Below are positions 8,332 through 17,499 of a stretch of DNA of 64,000 nucleotides, in pieces. The stretch lies in NCBI RefSeq assembly GCF_900106525.1, contig NZ_FNOG01000001.1, positions 62,001-126,000 of the forward strand. The letters are read 5' to 3'. The stretch's first letter is position 1. Each line of letters begins with the position of its first letter. Origin of the DNA: Lysobacter enzymogenes (GTDB taxonomy: Bacteria > Pseudomonadota > Gammaproteobacteria > Xanthomonadales > Xanthomonadaceae). Position numbers and translations under genes: made by a program. Under the pieces are notes generated by a model. The model searched no databases, was not told the origin of the DNA, and saw only the letters and a program-made list of their open reading frames with translations.

Positions 8332-9360
8332 ATGGAACACCGTTATCTCGGCCGCTCCGGCCTGCGCGTGCCGGTGCTGAGCTTCGGCACCGGCACCTTC
8401 GGCGGCCAGGGCGATTTCTTCAAGGCCTGGGGCCAGACCGATGTGGCCGAAGCGCGGCGCTTGCTCGATGTCGCGCTGGACGCCGGCGTCAACCTGTTCG
8501 ACAGCGCCGACATCTATTCGCACGGCGCGGCCGAGTCGATCCTCGGCGAAGCGCTCAAGGGCCGCGCGCGCGACAGCTATCTGATCTCGACCAAGGCCAC
8601 CTTCCGTTTCGGCGACGGCGAGAACGAAGTCGGTTCCTCGCGCCAGCATCTGCTGCGCAGCGTCGACGCCTCGCTCAAGCGTCTGGGCACCGACTACATC
8701 GACCTGTTCCAACTGCACGGCTTCGACGCGCGCACGCCGATCGAAGAAACCCTGTCGACCCTCGACGACCTGGTCCGCGCCGGCAAGCTGCGCTATCTGG
8801 GCGTGTCGAATTTCTCCGGCTGGCATCTGATGAAGTCGCTGGCGCTGGCCGAGCGCTACGGCTGGAGCCGCTACGTCGCCCATCAGGCCTATTACTCGCT
8901 GATCGGCCGCGACTACGAATGGGAGCTGATGCCGCTGGGCCTGGACCAGGGCGTCGGCGCGGTGGTGTGGAGCCCGCTGGGCTGGGGCCGGCTGACCGGC
9001 AAGATCCGCCGCGGCCAGCCGCTGCCGGAGACCAGCCGCCTGCACGTCACCGCCGACAAGGGGCCGCCGGTGGATGGGGAATATCTGTATCGCGTGGTCG
9101 ACGCGCTCGACGAGATCGCCGCCGAAACCGGCAAGACCGTGCCGCAGATCGCGTTGAACTGGCTGCTGCAACGGCCGACGGTGGCGACCGTGGTGATCGG
9201 CGCGCGCAACGAGGAGCAACTCAAGCAGAACCTCGGCGCGGTCGGCTGGAATCTGAGCGCGGAACAAGTGGCCAAGCTCGACGCAGCCAGCGCGCGCGAC
9301 AAGGCCTATCCGTACTGGCACCAGAGCGGATTCGCCGAGCGCAATCCTTCGCCGGTCTAA
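8332..9360 (+). CDS. Aldo/keto reductase
   Basis: 342 residues starting MEHRYLGRSGLRVPVLSFGTG, preceded by CAGGAG. It is an NADPH-dependent (beta/alpha)8 barrel oxidoreductase. Visible signatures are the N-terminal hairpin, 'NLFDSADIYSHGAAESILGEAL' (catalytic Asp and Tyr), 'YLISTKATF' (catalytic Lys), 'YIDLFQLHGFD' (catalytic His) and the C-terminal cofactor-binding 'VVIGARNEEQLKQNLGAVGW'. The length is usual for the YajO/Tas-type subfamily. The physiological carbonyl substrate is unknown. It is monocistronic. Confidence 0.93.
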   Translation: MEHRYLGRSGLRVPVLSFGTGTFGGQGDFFKAWGQTDVAEARRLLDVALDAGVNLFDSADIYSHGAAESILGEALKGRARDSYLISTKATFRFGDGENEVGSSRQHLLRSVDASLKRLGTDYIDLFQLHGFDARTPIEETLSTLDDLVRAGKLRYLGVSNFSGWHLMKSLALAERYGWSRYVAHQAYYSLIGRDYEWELMPLGLDQGVGAVVWSPLGWGRLTGKIRRGQPLPETSRLHVTADKGPPVDGEYLYRVVDALDEIAAETGKTVPQIALNWLLQRPTVATVVIGARNEEQLKQNLGAVGWNLSAEQVAKLDAASARDKAYPYWHQSGFAERNPSPV

Positions 9361-9386
9361 GCTGCGACCAAACTGCGCGATCTACC

Positions 9387-9595
9387 TGTAGGAGCGGCGC
9401 AAGCCGCGACCGCGGGGCGTCCGCTCGCAGCGCAAGTTTCGGCGCAGTTCGATTGTCGCGGTCGCGGCTCGCGCCGCTCCTACAGCGAGCTACGGTGACT
9501 GTGCGATGCGAACCGGTGCAACCACTGGACCACGTTCGCGCTGCAAGGTTCGCCGTAGTTGCGTTATCGCGGTCGCGACTCGCGTCGCTCCTACA
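9387..9595. repeat. Three copies of a ~28-bp dispersed palindromic repeat (tgtaggagcg...)
   Basis: Copies lie at 9387-9414 (plus) and at 9457-9484 and 9568-9595 (inverted), each built on tgtaggagcggcgcaagccg with its own internal dyad. Further copies occur at 3317-3344, 45809-45836, 45878-45905 and 55162-55189. The element occupies most of the 300-base gap before the shared terminator. Confidence 0.85.
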
Positions 9596-9610
9596 GGGGC
9601 TTCGGCGAAA

Positions 9611-9644
9611 ACGAAAACGCCCGGCTTGCACCGGGCGTTTTCGT
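9611..9644. terminator. Bidirectional terminator between converging genes
   Basis: A perfect 14-bp stem (9611-9624 with 9631-9644) with A-tract on one side and T-tract on the other serves both the aldo/keto reductase unit and the minus-strand polyproline-protein gene. Confidence 0.88.
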
Positions 9645-9664
9645 TGGAGAGCGTGCGACGAACC

Positions 9665-11788
9665 TCAGCCCGCGTCCTTCATCTTGAACGTCCCGGGCAG
9701 CGCGGTGTTGCGCTGGTCGCCCCACATCATCATCGACACGAAATCCTCGCAGCCGGCCTGGCCGCTGCGCGAGATCGCGGCGAACACTTCGTCCGGGGTC
9801 TTGGCGATGGCGATCTGCTCGGTCACATCGTTGGGGAACGGCGTCACCCGGCCCGAATCGAGGTCGCGCAGGCGCTCGCCGCCGTGCTCGTCGCCGCCGA
9901 GATTGCCCACGCTCTCGCGGGCGCGGTCGCGCAGGGACAGCAACTGCGAATCGGTGAATTCGAACTGCAGGTGCTGGTCGCCGTCGAACTTCTTGTTGAG
10001 CTGGTCGGGGTGGAACGACGAGTTGAAGTAGGACGCGGCGACGTCGCTGGTGTTGGGCAGCACCAGGGTCCACTGGGTGGAGTCCTTGACCGGCTTGCCG
10101 TCGGCGCCGACCTGGAACTGCACGTCGGTGGTCTGGCCCATCGACTGATAGCTGTTGGTCTGGTCGACCGTGCCGTCCTGCCAGACGTTGCGGGTGATGG
10201 TCAGCTGGCTGCTGTTGCCGATGCCCAGCGAGATCGGGCCGGCGTCGATGCCCAGGCGCGCGGCGTGTTCGGCGTTGAAGACTTCGGTGGTGCCCGAGCG
10301 CTGCACGCCCGGCGGATTCCAGTCGGGTACCTTGCCGCCGCTGATGAAGGTCTGGTACGCGTCGCGGCCTTCCTGCGTGGACAGATCGATGCGCGCGGTC
10401 TGCAGCGAACGGTTCTCGGAACTGGTCTCCACGCTCAGGCCGACCGACAGCGTGCCGACCTTGCCCAGGCCGAACATGGTCGCGTTCTCCACCGTCTGCA
10501 TCGGGCCGGCGTAGACCTCGACCACCGAACCTTCCATCTTGCGCACGCCGAAGCCGGCGCCGTCGAGTTCGGTGTGGGTGCCGCCGATGCCGGCGATGAA
10601 CTTGTAGTTGAGGGCGAAGTCCGAGCCGGTGAGGTTCTGCCCGCGCATCAGCACCGAGGTGCCTTCGGGCATCGCCAGCGGATCCAGCGGGCTCGGCATC
10701 GCGCTCATGTCGCCCTTGTCGAGCTTGGCGCCCTGCTGCGGCGTCACCGTCGCCTCATAGCTCAGGCGGGTGCCTTCGAACTCGGTGTAGTGGCCCGACA
10801 CCGGCAGGCCCTTGACCGCGTTCTTGAGCAGCGGCGAGCTTTCGATCATGTGCTTGGTTTCGTCGGACACCGCGCCCAGGCGCACGCCCCACTTGTACAG
10901 CCGGTTGAGCGGCGTCTTGCCCACGTCCACGCCGGCCTCGCCCTGCACCTGCACCGAGGCCTTGAACTGCTGGTTCTGCTGGAAATCCACGCCGGTCTGC
11001 ACGTCCGACAGTTCGACCTTGCCTTCCACGGTGACCTGCGCCTCGGCGCGCACCGGAATCATCGACGGCGTGCTGGCGCCGATCACCGGGGTGGAATAGC
11101 TCACCGACATGCCGGGATTGATCGCATAGGACAGCACGTCGTTGGGCATCGTGCCGAGCAGCTCGTAGCCGGCGGCGATCTGTTCCGGGCTCGGGTTGTC
11201 GGGCAGCTTCACGCCCAGCGTGTCCAGCGCGGTGCGCACGCTGTCGAGCTTGAGGTTGGACACCGCGCTGGCGCCGACCGGCGCGTCCTGATTAGTGAGG
11301 TAGGCCGGCACTTCGCTGGGCTTGTCGGTGGCCTCGCCGACGATGCGTTGCAGTTCCTTCACGTAAGGATTGCTGTCGAACGCGTCGCGCGACTGCTGGT
11401 ATTCGTAGTTGGCGGTGGCGCCGTTGAGGCCGCTGTTGCGGTACTCCTCGAGCTTGGGCTCCATCCGGTCCAGCGCCGCCTGCGCCTCAGTGCGGCGGGT
11501 GGTGTTGAACTCGGTCACGCGCGGGCCGTAGATCGAATCGTAGACCTGCGAAGGCATGCTCGAAGACAGGTCGCTGTTCTTCGGCAGCGGCAGCGCATGG
11601 ATCGCGCGCACCGCCTCTTCGGGCGTCTTGGCCTCCTTCGGCGGGGGCGGCGGAGGCGGGGGCGGCGGCGGAGGCGGCGGTTCCGGCGCGGGTGCGGCCT
11701 GGGTCTTGGCCGCGTCCAGGATGGCCTGCCGGTCTTCCGGCGGCAGGTTGCGCAGCATCTGGTAATTGACGCCGTCGATTCCGCTCAT
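9665..11788 (-). CDS. Uncharacterised 707-residue protein with N-terminal polyproline tract
   Basis: The start is at 11788 (MSGIDGVNYQML), with AAGGA eight bases upstream. Not recognised as a known family. Residues ~1-30 are followed by an Ala/Pro stretch and a run of about 14 prolines, then a mixed helical region (EAQAALDRMEPKLEEYRNSG) and a long beta-rich part with repeated 'VEGKVELSDVQTGVDFQQNQQFKASVQVQGEAGVDVGKTPLNRLYKWGVRLG'-like strands. The end is GCEDFVSMMMWGDQRNTALP. There is no signal peptide or membrane segment, so if it is exported the route is not Sec. It sits divergent to a cell-wall amidase with 356 bases between them. A secreted effector or surface protein is possible, but the sequence does not prove it. 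The alternative frame reaching 12223 lacks an appropriate start signal. Confidence 0.8.
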   Translation of the reverse strand: MSGIDGVNYQMLRNLPPEDRQAILDAAKTQAAPAPEPPPPPPPPPPPPPPKEAKTPEEAVRAIHALPLPKNSDLSSSMPSQVYDSIYGPRVTEFNTTRRTEAQAALDRMEPKLEEYRNSGLNGATANYEYQQSRDAFDSNPYVKELQRIVGEATDKPSEVPAYLTNQDAPVGASAVSNLKLDSVRTALDTLGVKLPDNPSPEQIAAGYELLGTMPNDVLSYAINPGMSVSYSTPVIGASTPSMIPVRAEAQVTVEGKVELSDVQTGVDFQQNQQFKASVQVQGEAGVDVGKTPLNRLYKWGVRLGAVSDETKHMIESSPLLKNAVKGLPVSGHYTEFEGTRLSYEATVTPQQGAKLDKGDMSAMPSPLDPLAMPEGTSVLMRGQNLTGSDFALNYKFIAGIGGTHTELDGAGFGVRKMEGSVVEVYAGPMQTVENATMFGLGKVGTLSVGLSVETSSENRSLQTARIDLSTQEGRDAYQTFISGGKVPDWNPPGVQRSGTTEVFNAEHAARLGIDAGPISLGIGNSSQLTITRNVWQDGTVDQTNSYQSMGQTTDVQFQVGADGKPVKDSTQWTLVLPNTSDVAASYFNSSFHPDQLNKKFDGDQHLQFEFTDSQLLSLRDRARESVGNLGGDEHGGERLRDLDSGRVTPFPNDVTEQIAIAKTPDEVFAAISRSGQAGCEDFVSMMMWGDQRNTALPGTFKMKDAG

Positions 11789-12144
11789 GACTGATCCTTG
11801 ATCGAAGATCGGGCGCCCCGAAGCGCCCAGGCGGTCACGATAAGAATCGGCGTTCAGTCGGGTAACTGGGGCCAACCCTATACGGGATCGGACGCCGGGC
11901 AGGGCGCGGCGGAACCGGCCGCTCGCGCCGCTCCCGGCGGCCCGATTCCCCATCGCCAATGACGCGCCGCACCCAAGCGCCGTCGCAGCGCGCCGCGGAC
12001 TCGCCGCATCACCCATTCCCGAAGTGATAAGCGTCGCGGAACGCGACATCCGCGGCGCAAACCGCGGCGGCCAGCACTTGCGCGACAAACAAATGCAGTA
12101 CAAGGGCGGCGCGGGAATTTTTAATTCTCTCGGGGATAAACAAC
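11789..12144. other. Divergent intergenic region
   Basis: The 356 bases between the polyproline-protein gene and the amidase gene contain no gene. The 90 bases before the amidase start are distinctly AT-richer (gacaaacaaatgcagtacaa and a ttttaattctct stretch), consistent with promoters firing outward. No clear operator is recognised. Confidence 0.5.
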
Positions 12145-14076
12145 ATGAACGAATATTCCGTGAGCGGGCCTGCGCGCCGCTCGGCGCCGTCGCGCGCTTC
12201 GTGGTTGCTGTTGCCGTTCGCACTGATCGCCGCCTGCGCCGTCGTCGCGCCCGCGGCGCACGCCGCCGACGCGGCGCAAAACCCAGATCCGGCCCTGGCG
12301 CAACGCCTGCGCCTGGAGGAATCGCTGACGCGGATCGATCGCCAGCTCTACACGCTGTACTTCCAGCAGGCGTATGCGCGTTACCCGTCGATTCCGCGCG
12401 GCACCCTGGAAGCGATGGCCTTCGTCGCCACGCGCTGGCAGAACCTGCAGCCGCCGCGCGCCAGCGATGCGCATCAGCACATGCCGCGCGCTTACGGCGT
12501 CATGGGCCTGTACCACGGCGAGGGTTTCGCCGATCAGGTCGGCGACGGCGCGCGCCTGCTCGGCGTGCCGGCGCAGCGCGTGCAGCGCGAGCCGGCGCTC
12601 AACATCCTCGCCGCGGCCGCATTGCTCGACCGCGAGCTGCGCGCCGACGGCGTCGACGCTCGCTCGCCGCTGGAAGCCAGCCGCGCAGCGCTGGAGCGCT
12701 ACGCCGGCTTCGCGCCCGGTGCGGCCAAGAGCGCGCTGCAGTCGCACGCGCGCGCCAGCTTCGCCTTCGACGTGCTGTCGGCGCAGGACAAGGGCGTGAA
12801 CGACCGCGGCATCGTCGTGCCCGAGCGCGCGGTGCGCTGGGAGCGCGCGTTCGACGCGCCGGCGTTGCTACGCCTGCGCGCGCCGTTCGTGCGCCTGGAC
12901 GCGGCCGCCGACACGGTCGAAGCCTTCGGCGCCGACGGCGGCTGGCGCATCGATCCGCGCGAGGAAACCCTGCGCGCCCCGGCCGGCTCGCGCGCCGAAG
13001 CGGCCGCGGCGGCGGAGAAGAGCACCGACTACGGCCCGGCGCTGTGGGTGGCCTCGCCCTACCACTCCGACCGCACCTCGTACGACTCGGTGACGATCCA
13101 CACCATGGAGGGCTACTACGCCGGCAGCATCTCCTGGTTCCAGAACAATCCCTACAGCGTCAGCGCTCACTACCTGATCCGCAGCTCCGACGGCCAGATC
13201 ACCCAGATGGTGCGCGAGAACCGCGCGGCCCATCACGTCGGCGTGCACAACAAGACCACGCTGGGCATCGAGCACGAAGGCTTCATCGCCAATTCGAGCT
13301 GGTACACCGCGGCGATGTACAACGCCTCGGCCGCGCTGACCCGGCACTTCTGCGCGACTTACAGCGCGATCAATTGCGCCAGCGCGTTCAAGGGCCCGGG
13401 CGGCACCGGCATCAACGTGCTGCCGGCCAGCGTCAAGGTCAAAGGCCACCAGCACTACAGCAGCCAGACCCACACCGACCCGGGCCAGTACTGGGATTGG
13501 GCGCGCTATTACGGCCTGCTCAACCCGGGCACGCCCGGCGGCGGCAGCGTGATCGACAGCTTCGAGAGCACGGTCGGCCATTTCGACAGCTCGCCGGCGT
13601 ATTCGGGCAGCACCACCGGCATCTCCGCGGCTTCCGTGGCCGAGCGCAACTGCGCCACGCGCAAGAACGGCGAGTGCTCGCTGCGGGTGCTGCTCAAGGA
13701 CGATGCCGCCAGTTCCAGCGCGTGGGCGGTGCGCTTGTTGTCCGGCGGCGGCAACCCCGGCAGCAACGCAGCGCTGACCCGCGCCGGCGGCAAGGTCGGG
13801 TTCTGGGTCTACACCGGCGCCAGCGGCATGAGCGCGGCGATCGGCGTCGACGACAGCGACGGCACCGAGCGCTCGGTGGCGCGCGCGATTCCGGCCAATA
13901 CCTGGACTTACCTGGAATGGCGCCTGGACGACGACGCGCAATGGGACGCCTGGGTCGGCGGCGCCAACGGCGCGATCACCGCCGCCACGGTCAAGCTCGA
14001 TGCGGTGTGGTTCTACCGTGAGCAGACCTCGTTCGACGTCAATCTGTACCTGGACGATGTGCAAGTGAAGAACTGA
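12145..14076 (+). CDS. Secreted N-acetylmuramoyl-L-alanine amidase (Amidase_2) with C-terminal beta-sandwich module
   Basis: 643 residues that would cleave the lactyl-amide bond between MurNAc and the stem peptide. A signal peptide (to ~residue 41, AAHAAD) is followed by a ~240-residue helical region (YFQQAYARYPSIPRGTLEAMA, MPRAYGVMGLYHGEGFADQVG) and the Amidase_2 catalytic domain at ~295-460. The zinc ligands are H319 (VTIHTMEG), H435 and D445, the last two ten residues apart as in AmpD. The last ~165 residues form a separate module (DSFESTVGHFDSSPAYSGST to [11 protein letters not shown]) that is repeated almost verbatim in the next gene. The helical region and the catalytic domain are paralogous to the amidase at 22450-24054. 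Confidence 0.92.
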   Translation: MNEYSVSGPARRSAPSRASWLLLPFALIAACAVVAPAAHAADAAQNPDPALAQRLRLEESLTRIDRQLYTLYFQQAYARYPSIPRGTLEAMAFVATRWQNLQPPRASDAHQHMPRAYGVMGLYHGEGFADQVGDGARLLGVPAQRVQREPALNILAAAALLDRELRADGVDARSPLEASRAALERYAGFAPGAAKSALQSHARASFAFDVLSAQDKGVNDRGIVVPERAVRWERAFDAPALLRLRAPFVRLDAAADTVEAFGADGGWRIDPREETLRAPAGSRAEAAAAAEKSTDYGPALWVASPYHSDRTSYDSVTIHTMEGYYAGSISWFQNNPYSVSAHYLIRSSDGQITQMVRENRAAHHVGVHNKTTLGIEHEGFIANSSWYTAAMYNASAALTRHFCATYSAINCASAFKGPGGTGINVLPASVKVKGHQHYSSQTHTDPGQYWDWARYYGLLNPGTPGGGSVIDSFESTVGHFDSSPAYSGSTTGISAASVAERNCATRKNGECSLRVLLKDDAASSSAWAVRLLSGGGNPGSNAALTRAGGKVGFWVYTGASGMSAAIGVDDSDGTERSVARAIPANTWTYLEWRLDDDAQWDAWVGGANGAITAATVKLDAVWFYREQTSFDVNLYLDDVQVKN

Positions 14077-14084
14077 GCGTCCGG

Positions 14085-14117
14085 CGCGCAGGCCGCCATC
14101 CCGCAACGGCCTGCGCG
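14085..14117 (+). terminator. Hairpin after the amidase gene
   Basis: An 11-bp perfect stem (14085-14095 with 14107-14117) lies just after the stop. The tract that follows is only moderately T-rich, so efficiency is uncertain. Confidence 0.55.
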
Positions 14118-14163
14118 TCGGCGTTCTTTGCCGACATGCTTCGAACCCGCCGATCGCCGCTCT

Positions 14164-14189
14164 TGTGGGAGGGCCTTCAGGCCCGACGC
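14164..14189. repeat. Dispersed palindrome tgtgggagggccttcaggcc
   Basis: One copy of an element seen again at 19838-19863 (inverted) and 19969-19993, with an internal dyad ggccttcaggcc. It lies in the 157-base spacer before the SpoIID-domain gene. Confidence 0.75.
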
Positions 14190-14233
14190 CTTCCGCTCCG
14201 CCGAGGCCGACCCTCCCTCACCGGAGAACGCGC

Positions 14234-16384
14234 ATGACCGCACCGCCGCCTTCCGCTCCGCGTCCGCCGCGCCGCACGCCCACCTGGCTGGCGCCGTTGG
14301 CGCTGCTGCTCGCCGCCGCCGTGTTCGCCCAATGGCTGCGCGAATACGCCGCCGCCGACACCCGCGCCGCATCCGCTTCGCCGCCGTCGCGCGCCGCGGT
14401 CGCGGCCGGCCCGGCCGAACGCCTGCTGCGCATCCGCGTGCGCGACAGCGTCGACGGCCATGCGCTCGACGCCCGCCTCAGCGCAGTTCCGCTGGACGCT
14501 TCAGCGCGAGTGCGCGCGCTCGCCGCCGACCCGACCCTGCGTGGCGCCAGCAACGCCGTGCTCGCCGCAGGCGACTACGAACTGCGCATCGGCGCCGACG
14601 GCCACCGCAATATCAGCACGCGCCTGCGCATCGACGCCGCGCCGCTGTTGCCGATGACCGTGTGGCTGCCGCCGACCGCGTCGTCCGACGCGCTCGACCG
14701 CCTCGCGCTGAAGGCCGCGGCCTGCGCACGCTGCGCCGTGTTCGCCGGCCGCGTGTTCGATGCCGCCAGCGGCCGGCCGCTGGCCGGCGCGACGGTGCGC
14801 GACAGCCAGCGCGGCCGCGCGACCACCGATGCCGATGGCCGTTTCGAACTGCAGACGCGGCTGCCCGCCGCGCGCGCCGCCGGCGACGATGCGCTGCCGG
14901 CCACGATCGACCTGCGCATCGAAGCGCCCGGCTACCGCGGCCGCGAACTCGCCGGCCTGCCGCTGCTCAACGATGCGCGCGCGCTGATCGTCGATCTCGA
15001 ACCCGGGCACGGTCTGACTCGCAGCGACCGTCGTCACGTGCAGCAACGCGCGCGGCAGCGCGAAGACCAGCAACGGCCGATGTCCGCTGCCGACGCCATG
15101 CAGGCGCAGGCCGATGCGCGCGCGGCCGCCGGCGCTGGCTTTGACCCCGCGCGACCGGACACGGTGGCGCGGGCCGCGGCGCTGGCCGCGCGCTCGGCCG
15201 ATGTGGCGGTGCCGGCCAGCATCCGCGTCGGCACCAACTGCTCCGGGCGCTCGTGCAGTTCGGTCTCGGTGTACGCGTTCGAGGACTACGTCGGCCGCGG
15301 GCTCGACGAGGAATGGATTCCCTCGTGGAATCCGCAATCGCTTGCCGCCGGCGCGGTCGCCTACCGCAGCTACGCCGCCTATTACGTCGCCCATCCGGTC
15401 AACAGCCGCTACGACATCTGCGCCAGCACCTCGTGCCAGGCCTTCGACGGCGACAGCGTCGCGGCCACGGTCGCCGCGGCTGCGGCCACGCGCGGCGTGG
15501 TCCTGACCCGCGACGGCGCCAGCGCCGCCTTCAGCGAATACTCGTCGGAGAACAACGCCTGGGACGACCCTGGCGACGGCCTGTCCTGCGTCAACACCGA
15601 CCTGAGCTGCGGCAACGGCCGCAACGGCTCGCCGCGCAATGGCTGGCCGTGCCTGTCCGACGAAGTGGGGCGCGGGCGCGGCTGCTTCGGCCACGGCCGC
15701 GGCATGAGCCAATGGGGCAGCCAGCGCTGGGCTGCGAACAACGGCCGCGACTGGCGCTGGATCGCCAACCACTACTACAACGGCAACAACGCGCCCGGCG
15801 GCCAGCGCAACGCCTACCTGGCCAACGACGGCGCCGGCCCCGGCCCGGGCGCGGTGGTGTTCGAGGACTTCGAAACCGGCGTCGGCCGCTTCGATAGCGC
15901 GCCGACCTACTCGGGCAGCACCGTCGGCGTCTCGGCCGCATCGCTGGCGCAGCGCGACTGCGCCACCCGCCGCAACGGCGCGTGTTCGCTGCGGGTGTTG
16001 CTGAAAGACGATCCCAACGTCGCCACCGCGTGGGCGGTGCGCCTGCTGTCCGGCGGCGGCACGCCGGCGAACAACGTCGAACTGCTGCGCGCCGGCGGCA
16101 AGGTCGGCTTCTGGATCTACACCGGCGGCACCGGCCTGCGCGCCTCGCTGAGCATCGACGACAGCGACGGCACTGAACGCGGCATCGAGCGCGCGATACC
16201 CGCCAACCAATGGACTTACCTGGAATGGACGCTCGACGACCCGGCGCAGTGGAACGCCTGGGCCGGCGCCAGCAACGGCCAGATCGACGCCGCCGGCGTG
16301 CGCCTGGACGCGGTCTGGCTGCTGCGCGAGCAGACCAGCTTCGACGTCAACCTCTACCTCGACGATGTGCAGATCGTGCATTGA
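14234..16384 (+). CDS. Membrane-anchored SpoIID/LytB-domain protein with carboxypeptidase-regulatory-like domains
   Basis: 716 residues from the ATG at 14234 (GGAGAA upstream). One N-terminal helix (residues ~17-36) anchors or exports the protein. Residues ~60-290 contain two Ig-like segments, one being '[38 protein letters not shown]', a carboxypeptidase-regulatory-like signature. Residues ~315-535 are a SpoIID domain: '[40 protein letters not shown]' with the acidic site expected for glycan cleavage, and the closing '[16 protein letters not shown]'. The SpoIID family acts on denuded glycan strands as a lytic transglycosylase in spore formers. The last ~170 residues duplicate the tail of the preceding amidase. 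Together they suggest successive peptide removal and glycan cutting. Confidence 0.87.
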   Translation: MTAPPPSAPRPPRRTPTWLAPLALLLAAAVFAQWLREYAAADTRAASASPPSRAAVAAGPAERLLRIRVRDSVDGHALDARLSAVPLDASARVRALAADPTLRGASNAVLAAGDYELRIGADGHRNISTRLRIDAAPLLPMTVWLPPTASSDALDRLALKAAACARCAVFAGRVFDAASGRPLAGATVRDSQRGRATTDADGRFELQTRLPAARAAGDDALPATIDLRIEAPGYRGRELAGLPLLNDARALIVDLEPGHGLTRSDRRHVQQRARQREDQQRPMSAADAMQAQADARAAAGAGFDPARPDTVARAAALAARSADVAVPASIRVGTNCSGRSCSSVSVYAFEDYVGRGLDEEWIPSWNPQSLAAGAVAYRSYAAYYVAHPVNSRYDICASTSCQAFDGDSVAATVAAAAATRGVVLTRDGASAAFSEYSSENNAWDDPGDGLSCVNTDLSCGNGRNGSPRNGWPCLSDEVGRGRGCFGHGRGMSQWGSQRWAANNGRDWRWIANHYYNGNNAPGGQRNAYLANDGAGPGPGAVVFEDFETGVGRFDSAPTYSGSTVGVSAASLAQRDCATRRNGACSLRVLLKDDPNVATAWAVRLLSGGGTPANNVELLRAGGKVGFWIYTGGTGLRASLSIDDSDGTERGIERAIPANQWTYLEWTLDDPAQWNAWAGASNGQIDAAGVRLDAVWLLREQTSFDVNLYLDDVQIVH

Positions 16385-16433
16385 CCTTGTCTCCCCAGCC
16401 GCGCATCCGCGCCCCAACCTTGGAGTCACGCCC

Positions 16434-17210
16434 GTGATCGAACCCGGCAATCGTTTCCGCAACCGCAGCGCGTTGGCGCTGTTGGTCTTCGCCTCGCTGT
16501 TCGGCACCGCCGCCCAGGCCGCGCCGACCTTCCAGATGCCGTTCCCGTGCGGACAGGTCTGGGAAGGCCAGACCCGCACCAACCACAACCCGCAGAACTC
16601 GGTCGACTTCAACCGCGCCAACGACGAAGGCGACACCGTCGTCGCCGCCGCGGCCGGCACCGTCAGCGTGGTGCGCAACCTCGGCGACACCAGCTACGGC
16701 AAGTATGTGGTGATCGACCACGGCGGCGGCTGGAGCACGCTGTACGCGCACCTCAACAGCTACTCGGTCTCGGTCGGGCAGAACGTAGCGATCGGAAAGT
16801 CCATCGGCACCGTCGGCAGCACCGGCGGCTCCACCGGCCCGCACCTGCATTTCGAAGAACGCCTCAACGGCTCGGCGCAGAAGATCAAGTTCAACGGCGC
16901 GCAGATCACCTACTGGGGCAGCGCCAGCTACACCAGCCGCAATTCCTGCGGCGGCGGGGGCGGCGCGTCGGGCACGGTCGGCACCAACGGCACGCCGTTG
17001 AACGTGCGCTCCGGCCCGGGCACCTCGTACTCGGTGGTCGACAGCCTCGCCAACGGCGCCAAGGTGACGATCCAGTGCCAGACCACCGGCACCTCGGTCA
17101 CCGGCACCTACGGCACCAGCAACATCTGGAACCGGATCGGCAGCGGCCGCTTCATTCCCGACGCCTACACCTACACCGGCTCCGACGGCCGGGTCGCGCC
17201 GGATTGCTGA
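16434..17210 (+). CDS. Secreted M23 metallopeptidase with C-terminal SH3b domain
   Basis: 258 residues from a GTG start at 16434, chosen because GGAG lies at 16421-16424 and a clean signal peptide follows (cleavage near AAQA-APT, residue 29). The M23 domain has H51 and D58 (HNPQNSVDF, the spacing of the Streptomyces-type subgroup) and the HLH pair H137/H139 (GPHLHFEE), so the zinc site is intact. A glycine hinge (CGGGGGASG) leads to an SH3b module ([23 protein letters not shown]) that probably binds cell-wall peptide, ending VAPDC. The gene is third in a run with the amidase and the SpoIID protein and starts 49 bases after the latter's stop, so co-expression is likely. Confidence 0.92.
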   Translation: MIEPGNRFRNRSALALLVFASLFGTAAQAAPTFQMPFPCGQVWEGQTRTNHNPQNSVDFNRANDEGDTVVAAAAGTVSVVRNLGDTSYGKYVVIDHGGGWSTLYAHLNSYSVSVGQNVAIGKSIGTVGSTGGSTGPHLHFEERLNGSAQKIKFNGAQITYWGSASYTSRNSCGGGGGASGTVGTNGTPLNVRSGPGTSYSVVDSLANGAKVTIQCQTTGTSVTGTYGTSNIWNRIGSGRFIPDAYTYTGSDGRVAPDC

Positions 17211-17223
17211 GCGGCGCCAGGCG

Positions 17224-17251
17224 ACGCCCGCTTCGTGCGAAGCGGGCGTTC
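17224..17251 (+). terminator. Terminator after the lytic-enzyme run
   Basis: An 11-bp perfect stem (17224-17234 with 17239-17249), loop GTGC, followed by a short T pair, 13 bases downstream of the M23 gene. Confidence 0.75.
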
Positions 17252-17378
17252 GCGGCGATGCCCAAGCGCGGCTCGCTGCGACCGATGCGTCGTTCCAGTG
17301 CAGGTCGAAACTGCCCGGCACAACCGTCGCTGCGTCGTTGCGAGGCAAACCGAAACCAAACGACGCGACCATCGATCC

Positions 17379-17404
17379 GTCATTCCGGCGAAAGCCGGAA
17401 TCCA
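17379..17404. repeat. Single copy of the gtcattccggcgaaagccgg repeat
   Basis: A hairpin-forming copy of the element family that makes the array at 7567-8205. It lies in the 290-base spacer before the HEAT-repeat gene, which otherwise holds nothing identifiable. Confidence 0.7.
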
Positions 17405-17499
17405 TATTGATCCTGCTTGCGGCGACCGCTCCGTCTTTGTCGACGCGCGCCACCTCCCAGCCGCTATCCTGCCCGCATGCGACCACTCACCCGCTCCGC

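Noticed and set aside
12145-17210. A prophage lysis module
   Set aside because: The three lytic enzymes each carry signal sequences and accessory wall-binding domains, and no holin, spanin or structural phage genes are near.
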